From Asterias amurensis (Eukaryota > Echinodermata > Asteroidea > Forcipulatida > Asteriidae), in contig NC_092657.1 in assembly GCF_032118995.1 (NCBI RefSeq), positions 11,361,891 to 11,425,890 on the forward strand: 64,000 nt of DNA. Reading direction: 5' to 3'. The number at the start of each line of letters is the position of its first letter. Positions within the stretch are counted from its first letter, which is position 1. Position numbers and translations under genes: made by a program. Positions 12,501 to 23,191 of this stretch are shown piece after piece. The notes beneath the pieces are model-generated. The model was given only the letters and a program-made list of their open reading frames with translations, was not told the origin of the DNA and searched no databases.

Positions 12501-15500
12501 CTTATTAAATGTTTGTCACGATTTATATGTTTAAAAAATAGATAAAGTTGTTTGGGGGCTGACTCCGCCTACCCCTTTTGTGACGTCAATCGAGGCAGAC
12601 TTTGCCTACAATGCGTAAACACACGTGCAAAGTACACGTAAGGTCCAAGTCGTGAGTTTGTACGTTTGTTTGCATTTTCTCGGCAGTGCAGACCAGGTGC
12701 TGCTAGATGCAGCAAAACAACTAAATATGGGGTCAGGTTGCATGTGTTTACTGCAGATCCCAAGTATGGGCGGTTGTGGCCGCGAAATAGCAATATTGGT
12801 CCGGTCCGACGTCTTTTTCAGCGCTGTGCGGCGACACTTCCAGCCCTCGTGGTTCGAATCCGGAATACACCACACATTTGACATGAAGAGAAGGGTTGTT
12901 CTAAATCATGACGCCATCCCTACAACGATTCCAGAGTGGGAAGTCAAACAGGTACCTGGAAGACGTGGCGAACCTACAGGAGCGTATAAGCCAATCGTGA
13001 AAAGTTTGAATTTTGAGGGCACGTTTTAGGCTTGCGATTCACCGTGCAGGGTAATACGAGTGGACCTTCCGCATGCACAGCAGCCGTGGTGCGTGCAGTC
13101 TGCTGCGTGACCGTAATTCTGTACTAGGCATCATCGATCAGGTACCCAGAGGTGGTGTACGGGTCCAGACTACATTGTTTTCTCTTCAAATATCGCGACT
13201 CGAGTTACATCACGAACATTGCCCCTCTCGGGTCGGGGTCTAATCTTAAATTTGTAAATAAAATGAGAACTACTTTTTAAGAACCTTAGTTAACTGTTTG
13301 TTTACATTCCACTCATCAAAACACATATCTTAATGACAAAAGCTTTTATTTTGGAAAAATACCACCCCAGGTGACTGTAATGTATATAAATGTGATTTTT
13401 TTTAAGAGCTACGTCTGGGAGAGCACATCTTTTTTTATGAATATTTTATTTTTTTTTTTCGTTTTGCCCTTCCCTGGACGGCATGTGCTTGTTTTACTGT
13501 TTTGTCCGAAGAATTAAAAAATAAAATGAAAGAAAACAAAGACAGTATGATACTAACAAACCCTGAGCATCAAAATGAGATAAATATTTCACCCTTTAAT
13601 TTAAAGGCACTGGACACTTTTTGTAATTACTCAAAATAATTTACTTGTAAAATAATTTACTTATAAAAAGTTACTTGGTAACAAGCATTAGAGGGTTGTT
13701 AATAATTTAAACAATTCTGAGAAACGACTCCCTCTGGAGTAACAGAGTTTCAAAGAAGGAGGATTATTTTCTACGAATTTGAGTTCGAGACCTCAGACTT
13801 AGATTTTGAGGTCTCGAAATCAAGCATCTGAAAGCACACAACTTCATGTGACAAGGTTGTCATCTTTTCTTCCATTATTATCTCGCAACTTCAACGACCG
13901 ATTGAGCTCAAACTTTCACAGGTTTGTTATTTTGTGCATATGTTGATATACACCAAGTGAAAAGACTGGTCTTTGACAATAACCGCTATTGTCTAGTGTC
14001 TTTAATAACGTATCTTGTGTTTTCTGACCAACTTCAAAATAGTTCTCCAATCTGCACACTAACTTTTCAATTTCCAAATCAACGAAAATATAACTACTAA
14101 TCTCTAGCTTGAATAGTATTAAAGGAACACATTGCCTTGGATCGGTCGAGTTGGTCTTTGAAAAGCGTTTGAAACCGTTTGTTATGAAATGCATATGGTT
14201 AGAAAGATGTTTTAAAAGTAGAATATAATGATCCACATAAACATGCCCCGAAATTGCGTGGTTTTCCTTTTACCTCGTCGACTAACACGGTCGGCCATTG
14301 ATGGGAGTCAAATTTTTGACTCCCATAAATGGCCGACCGTGTTAGTTCGCGACGTAAAAGGAAAACCGTGCAATTTTGAGTGATACTTGTGTGGATCATT
14401 GTATTCTACATTTAAAACATCTTTCTAACAATTTACATCTCATAACAAACGATTTTAAACACTTTTTATAGGCAAACTAGACCGATCCAAGGCAACGTGT
14501 TCCTTTAATGTAGGTTCGCAAGGCTCACCGTCTTCTGTGGTTCTGTAAGCGGTAAGCTTCTATATGGATGTACACTACTAATAGCCACACACTGAGTCTC
14601 ATTATACGGTAGCCAATGGTAAGTAGATTGATCCGCCATCTTACATTCCAAGCGTCTGGTACATCTGCGGTAAAACATTAAGAGGTTGTTAGTGAAATTT
14701 ACTGGGTGTTCTCATTTAAATCAATCACACAACATCGGTAAACAGTATTGTCCAAAAGGCCCACACTTCGTGTATCACAACTTATATGTAAAATAACAAA
14801 CCTGTGAAAATTTAGGCTCAATCGGTCATCGGAGTCGGGGAAACCCACTCTTGCTTCCGCACAATTCGCTGTGTCATGACATGTGTTTAACAAAAAATCC
14901 GTTATTCTCGATATCGAGAATTGATAATAGTGTTTTAATGTTTTCTCAAAAAGTAAAGCATTTCATGGAATAATATTTCAAGGGAAGTTTCACCATAATA
15001 CCTTCTGTAAACCCTGTAAGTTCTTTGTAAATCTGTGAACTTTTAATGTATGTTCTGTTCAGAAAGTGTCCACTGGCTTTAAAAGAAAAATGGTTAAAGG
15101 AACTTACATAATAAGCTTTAAACCACCATTTATTATCATTCAGTTTGCCCAGTTAATGTGTTCCGTATTAATACTGTCCTCATGCAAAATTGCTGGGGCG
15201 AAATCGTTCCCTGAGACACTTTTGGTTATTACTCAAAATAATTGTTGTAATAAAAACTTTCTAAGTAACAAGCAATGGAGAGCTGATGATAGTATAAAGC
15301 ATTGTGAGAAACGGCTCCCTCTGAAGTACCGTGGTTTTACAAAAAGAGGTAATTTTCCTTTAAAATTATTTGAATTTGATTTCGAGACCTCATAATTAGA
15401 TTTTGAGGTCCCGAAATCAAGCATTTGAAAGCACACTACTTCGTGTGGCAATTTTTTTTTTTTCATTATTATCTCGCAACTCCGACGACCAATTGAGTTC

Positions 15501-18500
15501 AATCACAGGCCTGTTATTTTGTGCATTATGTTGAGATACACCAAGTGAGAAGACTGGTCTTTGACAATTACCAAAGGTGTGCAGTGTCTTTGAGTTCTTA
15601 CTTGTTTTCCAGCGTGCACCATCCACAGTACGGGTCTCCGTCCATCCCGATACACGTCTCACAGCTTGTGTGCTGATTGCAAATTTCAACTCTTAGTTTC
15701 AGAAGCTGAAACACAAGTTAAATATAATCACTGTGTGTTTGAAAGGGCAAGGGCACCATTAGGCATGTTGTTATTGGCAGTTGCTTCTTAGTAAAGGGCA
15801 CCCAATGAGGGCATTGTAAATTTTTACGGGAGCAATTCAAGGGCACCAATGCAATGAGCAGGGGGCGTGGAGGAAATGACCTTCGTTGCCTCCGTAAAAA
15901 ACAGACCTGCACTGGTGTAAGGGTGTTGTCTTACGAACTCGTGTAATTTCATAATAGAAAGTGATATTTTTTTAATTATCTTTTTAAATCGTTGACATGC
16001 AAAAATGTCTGATCGTTTTTCAATATGTTCTTGTGACCCAGAGGCCGATCGATCTGAAACTTCTTCAGGTTTGTCAGTTTATATTTTTATGGTGGATTAT
16101 GTATAGGATAATGCCCGAGGTGCTCGACATTCGTACCCACGTTCACCGAGGGCATTATGCGACTAACCCACACCTGTGACGTCATGCTATTGTTAAAATC
16201 GCTCCATTATTTTGCACTAATGGCGCGATATTGTTTAATGTTACGCAAGCTTGTTCACTCCAGTTAACACCAGCCCCTTGCTTGGTCTACATAAACCCCC
16301 AAAAGTGAAAATAACAGAAGTGACCAACCGTACCAGTCAGTACTTTCAGATGTTTCAGATATAACTTTGAATTAATAACAAATTTAAGCTAACTATGATG
16401 AAAGAAGTGTCTTTGCAAACTTAATGTTTACGGAGTTTACTCACTTAGGGCCATGTTTGAGTGTATGATAAATTAAGCATTCATAAATACCCCAGACAGT
16501 TTCTCTACTCCTATTGGTAGAGAGCGCGTCACGTGGGGGTGTTTAAACGGTTGAGAATGACCAGTGTTTATAACCGGCTGGCTTCCGCGTGTCGGGCGCG
16601 CAAGATTATCACGCGGAACGCAATTCAAAGCTATTAGTTACAGCGCGTAACCTAATTCTAAGCGCGCGCGTTATATATTTATAATCGCGCGCGCGTACAC
16701 ACAACCGACTCTTACGCGCAACAGACTCTTTCACAAAGTGGGTTAAATAAAGTGCTTACTACCAGCAACTGTCTTGTTAGCAAATAACAACTCTGCAATG
16801 TTCCTTTAAGATCAACTCACCTGTTGTTCGGTAAGGACATAAATCTGTTGATTTGTGTCAGTCACTGAAATATCCCTGAGTACTGGAGCGTCTCCAAGAT
16901 CAATGCTCTCGTAATGCCGGGCTAATGTACCGCCCTCTATGTGTACCTGATCAATAATAATATTACTGGCATCAAGTTTTTGCAGTTATATTTTCGTTTG
17001 ATTGTAATTACCATAATTATGAATTTTACTTTGAAAGAACATCAAAATGTTTGCGAACATAAAGTTATGTCTGCTGTGTTTTCCTCCCTTAACCATTGAT
17101 AACTGTAAGTGGTAAGTGATAGGTGGTAAATTTAGGTCAGTAAGGCCTATGATGATTGAAAATTCTAGTTGGAATCTGAATCTGTAATTCTCTTTTGTTG
17201 ATCGGTGCACTAATTAGCAGATACTAATTTCATATTTATCTCAATAAAATGTTGGGCCGACAATCCTTTACATAACGTGGTTACACTGTCAGTGTCCCCT
17301 TAACTTAAGCTTATATAACTTTCAAGAATCTGTAAAAAAAAAATAAAAAAATGGTATAGTTACGAACCTTCAACAACGATCCAAATGAAGTTCCAATGAA
17401 AGCAACAGTATGGTCCAGCTCAATGGTTGTGGTTATCGATGACATCATAGTCCCTGCATGTTCCAGCAAAGGTGTGGATTCCACTGCGTTTGGATTATCG
17501 GCGTATGTATACAACCCGATTGTGTCACAGAGGAATGGAGTGATATCAGGAACATTCTGCGGGAAATAATTCAACTAAATGAGCTCGTAAATTTTTGCAA
17601 AAGATTGTTAATTTTTGATAAATGAATGACAATGTGGCAGCCGGATGGTGATTTTGTTTTTCCGGATCAAACTTGGTCATGTAGGCCTTTAAATAAACTG
17701 AAAAAGGGAGTGTAGGCGCGAAATACACGTGCTGGTCAACATTTAGTAGGAAATGTGCCCCGCTCGACAAAATTCTGGAACTTACCAAGGAACCGCAGCG
17801 ATTTCCTTGCAGAAGGTTGACACTGACTCCCCCAGTCCCCTTAACGCAGTTATCAACAGCGGTAAGAAATGCATCTTCGATGTCAGTCATACTGAACATA
17901 CAGAGAGCCGAGTTGTCATCCTTGGTGAAGACTGCATACAGCATCAAGTCACTTGAGTCAATTCCCAATGACGTAGCGATGTTGGGTCCTGCTGGTCCCA
18001 CATGAGCTGCTTGGGCTAAGGGATACACAGTCGATCCTTGACCACATTGTATGGTAATCTCCGTGTAGTCATCCAATTCTGGACGGGTTGACACTGGCCT
18101 ATAAGCATTGTGACAAACCCGTACCACTTTGGACAAGCCGTTTTGATGAGTGACATAATAAACGAAGCCATTTAATGAAAAACCATGCACATAAGTAATG
18201 TCAAAAGGATTGCTCCTATAGTTGTTATTGAAAACGACTGTATCCAAAGAGGTTCTTGCAAACAGTAGTAGTGCAACTGGTACTTCCAGACCCAAAGTTC
18301 TCCTTGATACTGGACCAATAGTGTTTCTAGGAGAACTACTTATAAAAGTAGCAGCAACATACAACCAGTCCGTATTCCCAGGTCCCGGTGCCAAGATACC
18401 AATTGTTGTCTTGTCTTCATTTGATGCTACAATTCTATCAATCTCAGCTGTAACCGTCAATTCCTCTATATGTCTCAGCTGACATTGCCCAGTCTGGCTC

Positions 18501-18844
18501 CCACAAGTAATCAGTGCATTCCTCAACGGTTCAACAATGAGTATTTCATTGTGGTTTACACAATTCCGTTCATCTTCGCAAGTGGACGTTGTACTGGCAT
18601 TACTCTGATGTTCCAAGTCGTTGTTGAGCCGGTATATTGCGTTAACCGCCCCAACGTACACACTTCCCGATTGGCTATGAAGAAGAATATGATTCAGTTT
18701 GTTGGTGTTGATGTCTGGGTTTTGGAAAGATGAAATCGTATACAAAGACAGGCTCCCTGTACGCTGTGCTGACGCGGTGTCGAAGTAGAGCCAGAGAAAA
18801 ACCGAAGTGAACAGGACTGCTAATCCCAATCTATGCTCCATCAT
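5154..18844 (-). CDS. Plexin-like semaphorin receptor, left copy (5' part, exons 1-9)
   Basis: Nine minus-strand exons can be joined in frame: 18844-17786, 17556-17368, 16946-16821, 15705-15602, 14664-14529, 10987-10831, 8980-8881, 6427-6309 and about 5272-5154. Together they encode a signal peptide (hydrophobic residues 5-22, cleavage likely after ASA), a Sema beta-propeller of about 430 residues, a first PSI domain, a spacer, a second PSI domain and the start of an IPT/TIG region. Plexin hallmarks include GSVYVGAVNAIYRLN, LITCGSQTGQCQL and AFIGTSFGSLLKV. Plexins are single-pass surface receptors for semaphorins that signal through a cytoplasmic GAP domain. The transmembrane and GAP exons would lie beyond the left edge. 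No stop or frameshift was seen in exons 1-8. The subtype cannot be assigned. Confidence 0.88.
5814..6030. mobile_element. TIR element family A, shortened copy
   Basis: Begins gaagacactggacactattg and ends cagtgtccagtgcctttga, with an internal deletion. The same copy is at 60,588-60,800 in the right arm, so it predates the duplication or haplotype split. Confidence 0.7.
6140..6280. mobile_element. TIR element family A, right-half fragment
   Basis: Only the right end is recognisable (gatacacaaagttagaa through gggtgtccagtgcctttaaa). It lies just beyond the exon 8 donor and is mirrored at 60,335-60,480. Confidence 0.6.
6309..6427 (-). CDS. Plexin-like left copy, exon 8 (second PSI domain)
   Basis: 119 nt, acceptor tctgtacag at 6,428, donor gtgatg at 6,308. 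The frame reads CGECVTSSWDCDWCVFDNTC, a cysteine-rich PSI signature (C-x2-C-x7-C-x2-W-C). It is identical in length and predicted protein to the right-arm exon at 60,185-60,303. The donor is weak, so the exact 3' end is less certain. Confidence 0.85.
6524..7165. repeat. (gataat)n hexanucleotide microsatellite with (aat)n edge
   Basis: About 40 bases of (aat)n are followed by roughly 100 units of gataat, interrupted only near 6,901 (taaagataaaga). All long isoleucine, Tyr-His or Met-Ile frames here are repeat artefacts. The orthologous place in the right arm (59,775-60,080) has different hexamers. Confidence 0.97.
7735..8370. repeat. ccatgggatc palindromic minisatellite
   Basis: About 640 bases of self-complementary units built from ccatgggatcc and tacatggga, full of NcoI and BamHI-type palindromes. 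Both strands are open in several frames, giving false Gly/Pro/Trp/His-rich proteins. The array is absent from the right arm, where homology resumes near 58,891. Confidence 0.95.
8577..8736. mobile_element. TIR element family D (MITE)
   Basis: Near-perfect inverted ends of about 45 bases starting gggtgcgttcgtttagct, separated by a short centre. The same copy lies at 58,537-58,700 in the right arm. No coding capacity. Confidence 0.8.
8881..8980 (-). CDS. Plexin-like left copy, exon 7
   Basis: 100 nt, acceptor tgttttacag after 8,981, donor gtaagt at 8,880. It encodes the stretch ending EFTFYQCSRHK just before the second PSI domain. This matches the usual plexin pattern of a beta strand leading to F-Y-x-C. 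Length and splice phase equal those of the right exon 58,296-58,395. Confidence 0.85.
10240..10560. repeat. Dispersed repeat with paired attggtcgagag motifs
   Basis: Two related blocks (acagtttatccattctgatt and acagtttcttcattcctagt) each lead into a ggtcgagag motif. Similar blocks occur at 16,489-16,560 and, mirrored, at 45,955-46,020 and 56,760-57,010. The element is shared by both arms and is non-coding. Confidence 0.6.
10618..10775. mobile_element. TIR element family E (MITE)
   Basis: Inverted ends (ggttttcaactagtggttta and taaatcactagttgaaaacc) enclose an inner inverted pair around aggcctgg. Mirrored at 56,500-56,655. Non-autonomous. Confidence 0.8.
10831..10987 (-). CDS. Plexin-like left copy, exon 6
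   Basis: 157 nt, acceptor tttcag after 10,988, donor ATG|GTATAT at 10,830. It encodes TVKQLPELQEGETYSCKFND and an ending ACSIPPPIDRPNLPPNG, the inter-PSI segment of plexins (pattern LPEL...Y.C.F). Exon 6 of the right copy is almost identical. Confidence 0.85.
11070..11145. repeat. Dispersed ~60-bp repeat (tatatagcgcatgtatctacc type)
   Basis: Also present at 34,961-35,025 and, inverted, at 55,735-55,800. Short, conserved and non-coding, probably the end of a larger repeat family. Confidence 0.6.
11150..12120. mobile_element. Left-only insertion, non-coding, with terminal hairpin near 11,716
   Basis: This stretch has no counterpart in the right arm (compare 55,660-55,735). It contains a hairpin, ctgttccgac / gtcggaacag, at 11,716-11,741, followed by ctaa. 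That resembles the 3' end of a Helitron and the hairpins at 52,490-52,780. No gene is recognised, and the element class is uncertain. Confidence 0.45.
12420..13395. mobile_element. THAP-bearing short TIR element, copy 1 (left only)
   Basis: The ends are inverted: tttaaagtcacctggaaat and ccaggtgact. The middle (12,625-13,030) resembles 21,924-23,138 and retains remnants of a THAP zinc-finger exon (motifs SKTTKYGVRLHVF and DPKYGRLW), broken by frameshifts. No transposase was found, so the element looks non-autonomous. It sits in intron 5 of the left plexin copy. Confidence 0.75.
13603..14006. mobile_element. TIR element family A, full copy
   Basis: TTAA-flanked, starts tttaaaggcactggacac, ends agtgtctttaa. 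Orthologous to the right-arm copy at 54,533-54,925. Confidence 0.8.
14113..14510. mobile_element. TIR element family B (left-only insertion)
   Basis: Long inverted ends (aggaacacattgccttggat and gatccaaggcaacgtgttcc) with TTAA on both sides. The inner arms also pair around tgatccacataa. The right arm lacks it at this place but has another family B copy at 55,083-55,437. Confidence 0.85.
14529..14664 (-). CDS. Plexin-like left copy, exon 5
   Basis: 136 nt, acceptor ccgcag after 14,665, donor ACG|GTGAGC at 14,528. It completes the first PSI domain and the linker with CTRRLECKLADQSTYPWLPY, matching the plexin pattern C-T-R-R...C...PW. It starts in phase 2 from exon 4 and ends in phase 0. Confidence 0.88.
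14745..15075. mobile_element. TIR element family C
   Basis: Starts ggcccacacttcgtgtatca and ends agaaagtgtccactggcttt. Other copies are at 53,675-54,042 (orthologous) and 59,310-59,655 (right only). No coding capacity. Confidence 0.7.
15215..15595. mobile_element. TIR element family A, adjacent to the exon 4 donor
   Basis: Recognised by paired gagacctcataatta and gaggtcccgaaatc motifs and the end gtgtgcagtgtctttga. It begins about 8 bases beyond the exon 4 splice donor, as does its right-arm counterpart at 53,152-53,540. Confidence 0.75.
15602..15705 (-). CDS. Plexin-like left copy, exon 4 (first PSI domain)
   Basis: 104 nt, acceptor tgtttcag after 15,706, donor AA|GTAAGA at 15,601. It encodes TSCETCIGMDGDPYCGWCTL, a canonical PSI core (C-x2-C-x8-C-G-W-C). 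Splice sites and protein match the right exon at 53,041-53,144. Confidence 0.92.
16100..16290. repeat. Short inverted repeat block (shared by both arms)
   Basis: Contains ataatgcccgaggtg paired with caccgagggcattat, forming a stem of about 15 bp. Mirrored at 46,330-46,420. Possibly a MITE remnant. Confidence 0.5.
16821..16946 (-). CDS. Plexin-like left copy, exon 3 (end of Sema)
   Basis: 126 nt, phase 0 on both sides, acceptor gatcag after 16,947, donor CAG|GTGAGT at 16,820. It encodes VHIEGGTSARHYESIDLGD and ends IYVLTEQQ, the last Sema blade of plexins (pattern V.D...T....IYV.TE.Q). Confidence 0.9.
17368..17556 (-). CDS. Plexin-like left copy, exon 2 (Sema)
   Basis: 189 nt, phase 0, acceptor tcccgcag after 17,557, donor AAG|GTTCGT at 17,367. 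It encodes PFLCDTIGLYTYADNPNAVE and ends HTVAFIGTSFGSLLK, the F-x-G-T-x-x-G-x-L-L-K motif of Sema domains. Left and right copies differ at a few residues only (V/A, I/F, E/K). Confidence 0.92.
17786..18844 (-). CDS. Plexin-like left copy, exon 1 (signal peptide and most of Sema)
   Basis: 1059 nt, 353 codons. The start ATG at 18,844 is within acc-ATG-ATG-G, a good eukaryotic context; the upstream GTG is not a likely start. Residues 1-26 form a signal peptide ending TASA. The rest is a plexin Sema propeller with conserved cysteines and LYAVFTKDDNSALCMFSM. The donor TTG|GTAAGT is strong, so the open frame continuing to 17,546 is intronic. Compared with the right copy I count about 33 replacements, mostly in residues 137-290. 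Confidence 0.93.
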
Positions 18845-19113
18845 GGTCACAATTATCCTCCGATTTTCACCAGATCGCAGTGACTAAAATGTCACTGTCT
18901 AATCAGCACTGCAGATTTGGTAAAAGTATAATCTACATGCAGGTTCGACACTTCACTGATTCGGAGGTCGGGGCTGTAGCTATGCTTAACTTAAAGTGAT
19001 GTAAATTTATGTTCGGTGTGATTTTTAAGAAACCCAGTCACATATCAAATCATCAACTGTGTTTTATTTCCGTGTTTGGGTGATGCCATTATAAGAAAAA
19101 GGTATGATACCGC
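18845..19113 (-). promoter_or_regulatory. Conserved 5' flank of the left plexin copy
   Basis: About 270 bases upstream of the start are conserved with 43,337-43,603 in the right arm, including a palindromic agtgacattttagtcact-like block. Homology ends abruptly at 19,113. A promoter or 5' UTR role is inferred from position and no core motif is certain. Confidence 0.4.
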
Positions 19114-20216
19114 ACGGCCGTCCCAATTCCATTGACGCAGTGTCAATAAAGTGCAACAAAATATTTGTAAGAGATTCGTTACTCCAATAATGTGTATTAA
19201 TGTGAACAACAAAGATGGCGTCGTATTGTCCGTAACTAGGGAATCAAAACATTGAATTAAACATGTGTTTTATAATAAAAGACAAACCCCCTTACGAATT
19301 TAAGTTGTGAGTTGTTAAATATGTTTTTAATGGTCATACATTTCATGTGGAAAAAAATATTAAAAAACGATGTTTCTTAACATAATCGTGTGGAAAATTA
19401 AAACATTCGTCGCGGAAACCGACGGACAAAAGTTCGCGTAAAATAAAAGAAAATAACTTTTTATTTGTAAACCGACCTGCAATTTGGATAATTTACTTAA
19501 ATGTCTACATACATCTTGAATTTTTAACTAAGAGCAGCTCAATTTCTCGAGTTATGGCCGTCAGATTTAGCAAGGTTTTAGCTGTTCGGTGTTTTCCCAC
19601 GCGGCTTCACACACAACTAACCTACGCGTCGTCAACATACCCCCCAGATATGTCCAGTTTCCGGACACCACTTTTTAGGAATTCAGTCCTTTTACTTGTG
19701 TATAACGTGGGTTTTGATCTTATTAGAGTTAAAGTGACTGGACATTTAGTTAATACTAGAGAAATAAGTTCATACTATAGTTTACAGAGACGTTAAGCAA
19801 TACTTCAAGGAGAAAATAGGGACAAAGGTTTACGTCTATTCACGTGGTTTGCACAAAGTAAACAATTTGCGCAAATAACGAATGTGTGCGCGCTGACCTG
19901 TTTTGTGCAGTAGGTTTCTGCGCACTAACGTAGTACGCAAATACAATGTGTGCATTTGATTAATTTGCGCAGATAACCACAGTAGCAATGGCGCCAAGTT
20001 TAATTGTGTTAAACCTTACAATTTAAGAAAACATTATCTAACGTTAGCGGCGCATCAACATTAGGTATTCTCATCATCATTAGCATTGTATACAATTCAG
20101 TCCGACGAGACACTATTAGGAATAAAAGTTACATTTGGCACAGTTTTGGTTCAGCAAATTGTATTTTGTTTTATTTTAATTACTACTTACAATACAATGG
20201 AACTTTTCAAGAAATT
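19114..20216. other. Left-only insertion, 5' flank of the RAG1-like gene
   Basis: No gene was recognised. The segment has no counterpart in the right arm. It may contain the 5' end of a decayed RAG-like transposon, but I did not find matching terminal inverted repeats at 19,114 and 26,957. Confidence 0.4.
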
Positions 20217-21228
20217 ATGGAGCACCACCAGGCAGTTTTGGCGAAATTGTGCCGTATATGTGCAAGAAGGCTAGAAACTGCAAAACAAAAACAAGCTGGT
20301 AAGAGTAATACAAAACCCGTTGACTGTTCGAAGTACAGAAAAGAAGCGTATGCTGTTTTAAATTTAAGTGCATGGGAAGATAACTCGGAGGTTCACCTTG
20401 GATCAATCTGCTATAAATGTTCACGATCTCTACGCTATGCATCACAGGGCGACAGATTAGATAGTAGTCCTGACCATGAAAATGCATTACGTTTACCAAG
20501 ACTAAAGTGGACAAAGCATCCTAGGACTGGTGAATGTGATATCTGTGAGCAGTTTTCTAGGCAAACTGTTGGGGGTCATCAACCGAACAGAGAGCGACCC
20601 GGTCAATCTGTAATTGTTAATTCCAACAAGTGTACTTTACCAACACATGATCTGTTTGGAATAGAACAGGGCAACTGCACTTCTGTAAGCCCTTTGCTTG
20701 AAATTTGTGGCAAATCTTCCGAGGAGCAAAACATTTTCATATGCCCCATTTGTCAATGCATATTGAGCACTCCAGCCATACAAACACTCTGTGCGCATAA
20801 TTTTTGTGCCTTTTGCCTATCCTCCTGGTTTAAGTACAACAACAGCCCTGAGGTACCATGTCCAGTGTGTAGGCAGCCAGTACACTTCACAAATGTATCA
20901 CCATGCCCAAGAGTCTACGCTTTCAATTGAGCACATTGACAACAGCTTGCTCAAAATGTGGCTCTTTAGGGAAATTAGAGAAAATGCTATCGCATGAATG
21001 CCCCTCAAAAAAAGCCGACTGCCATTGCGAGTTGTGTTATGCACCCAGTGAACCTCTACCCTCATCTGAGGAGTCAGAAATCATAAAGGCAGCCAAACTT
21101 CTTGAAAAAGTTGCTCACAGCATGTAAGAGGGACCCCTATTCCACCCCAAATTGAAGCTGCAGCAGACAGGTGGACATGGCACAAGCTGAAGGTTCATGG
21201 AACTGCAAAGCTGAAAACCCCTGGTAGG
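20217..21228 (+). pseudogene. RAG1-like exon 1: N-terminal zinc region and RING
   Basis: The open frame runs to a TGA at 20,928. The sense of the protein continues in another frame (QLSTLTTACSKCGS) and shifts again near 21,120 into RGTPIPPQIEAAADRW and KTPGR before a GTAAGT donor. Cysteine and histidine spacing matches the RAG1 ZDD and RING. The start at 20,217 gives MEHHQAVLAKLCRIC. Confidence 0.85.
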
Positions 21229-21332
21229 GTAAGTACATTCAAAAAAGTATATTCATACTGTGTTCAAGTTTGATTTTAAATGTCAGTAACTAAAAGTAAA
21301 TCATCAATAAATCATTGTTATCCTTTTTCCAG

Positions 21333-21493
21333 TCCGCTTGTGTTCAACTTAAACGTCAAAGTGCAGAGACCACTACCAATAATCACGTGTCCACAAATCA
21401 GCCATCTGACAACCAAAGCTTTACACCTGATCGTGCTTTAGCAATGATGAGAGATTGCCAGCTTGCCTGGGAGCAGATCCGCAAAATGCGAAG
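21333..21493 (+). pseudogene. RAG1-like exon 2
   Basis: Acceptor tttttccag, donor AAG|GTAGAT. Encodes an S/T/N-rich stretch, then DRALAMMRDCQLAWEQIRKM, in the position of the RAG1 central region. Confidence 0.7.
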
Positions 21494-21638
21494 GTAGATG
21501 ACATTTCCTTTTCAATAATTGAATTTTTTTCCTAATTGTATGCATCAAATAAAGCAATTCAGAAATTACCATTGCTTGTAAATAGTTCAACAGTTCTAAA
21601 AAGAGAATCTTTCAAGATTTGTACTGATGCCTTTGCAG

Positions 21639-21857
21639 ATATCTTGGTACACTTGGAGTGACAGTGACATCAGAGCGACAGATGCGGAAACGACAAAGCA
21701 GTCTCTTGAAAGACAACTTACACGGTTGTCTTCGGCCCATGCTCCTTCCATCCAACAAGGCTACTGGGGTAAATGGAAAAGTCACTGTAGATGTCCCATT
21801 TGTGTTTGTGAAGGATCTCCTTGCGATGATCCTTGATTATCTTGAACGACATCAATC
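21639..21857 (+). pseudogene. RAG1-like exon 3
   Basis: Acceptor tttgcag, donor C|GTAAGT. Encodes RYLGTLGVTVTSERQMRKR and FVFVKDLLAMILDYLERH. Intron 3 is enlarged by the THAP-bearing element. Confidence 0.75.
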
Positions 21858-21923
21858 GTAAGTGCATTCTAATAAAATAAAACAAAAACATCATCAAGGT
21901 TTAACCAATCACATGAACATTTA

Positions 21924-23138
21924 AAGGCACCTGGAAATAGGATTTTTTTCTTTTAAACATAAGAGTATATGTTTATTAACAATAAAACAATTTTTTGAGT
22001 AATTGTTTGTCACGATTTATATGTAAAAAAAAATTAATTAAGTGACGGGGGGTTGACTCCGCCTACCCCTTTTGTGACGTAGGAAAAGGAAGACTTTGCC
22101 TCGATCAAACATAGACCCCCCTCGATGCGTAGATAAACACACGTGCAAAAGTACATGTAATTCTAAGACGTGACTGAGTTTGTACGCTGCGAAAAAGTTT
22201 TTTTTCTGGCATTTTTCCGGCAATGCCGACCAGGTGTATTGCTGCTGGATGCAGCAAAACAACAAAAGATGGGGTCAGTCTTCATCTGTTTCCTGCAGAT
22301 CCCAAGTATAGGCGGTTGTGGGCTGCGAAAGTCAGATTAACTAGAGCAAAGTGGTCCGGTCCGACGTCTTTTTCAGCGCTGCAGCGAACACTTAGAGCCG
22401 TCGTGCTTCGAATCCTGGATACACAACTCATTTGACATGACGAGAAGAGCCATTCTTAAACACGACGCCGTCCCAACAATTTTTCTAGCTAGTGGGAAGT
22501 CGAAGAAGGTATCTGAAAGACGTGACGAACTCAGAGGAGCATTTGCTAAACGTGAAAAAATTCGGGTAAGTTTGAATTTTGAGGGTATGTTTTTAGCTTT
22601 TGCCAAGTGACACGATTTTTTGTTGGTACCGCATGCGATTCACCGTGCGTGCAGGTCCTATGTGACCGTCCGCCCATTATACAGCAGCCATAGTGCGTGC
22701 GTGCAGTCTGCTCCGTGGCCGTATTTCTATAATAATACGTAGGCAGACCCACATCTTACAACCCATTTGGTCACTAAAAAGTCGCATAGTTAAATAAAAA
22801 TACCAGCAATAGCTTTTGTAAAAACCACTAGGCGTTCAACATGTTCAAGTTTCAATGTACGTATGTGTGTAAAATCGTGTCTAAATTTGTTTTGATGTGC
22901 CATGTTCACAGACGTAATGTACGGGGGCCCGACTACAAATTTTTTCTCCAAATATCGCGCCTTGAAATACGTCACGAACAGCGCCCTCTCGGGTCGGGGC
23001 CTACTCGTAAATTTGTAAATACAATCAAAACTAAGATTTTTAAACCTTAGTTAATTTTTTATTCACATTCCTCTCAAATATACACATGTTTTAGTGACAA
23101 AAGCTTTATTTAAAAAAAAATGCCACTTCCAGGTGACT
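21924..23138 (+). mobile_element. THAP-bearing short TIR element, copy 2
   Basis: Inverted ends ttaaaggcacctggaaatag and cttccaggtgactttaa. A single THAP-domain exon starts at 22,223 (MPTRCIAAGCSKTTKDGVSL, then FPADPKYRRLW). A one-base shift near 22,380 breaks it: the expected C-x-E-H-F piece is in another frame. No DDE transposase follows. The element lies inside intron 3 of the RAG1-like gene and is related to 12,420-13,395. Confidence 0.8.
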
Positions 23139-23191
23139 TTAAAATCTTTGTGGTTATAACAAAATATCTTTGTTTGTGTCTGCTTGTGTAG

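Noticed and set aside
12625-13029. 134-codon plus-strand frame
   Set aside because: It lies out of frame over the decayed THAP exon of the inserted element.
18845-18850. GTG as the plexin start
   Set aside because: The following ATG codons at 18,844 have a good context and give the signal peptide directly. A GTG start is not expected in an animal gene.
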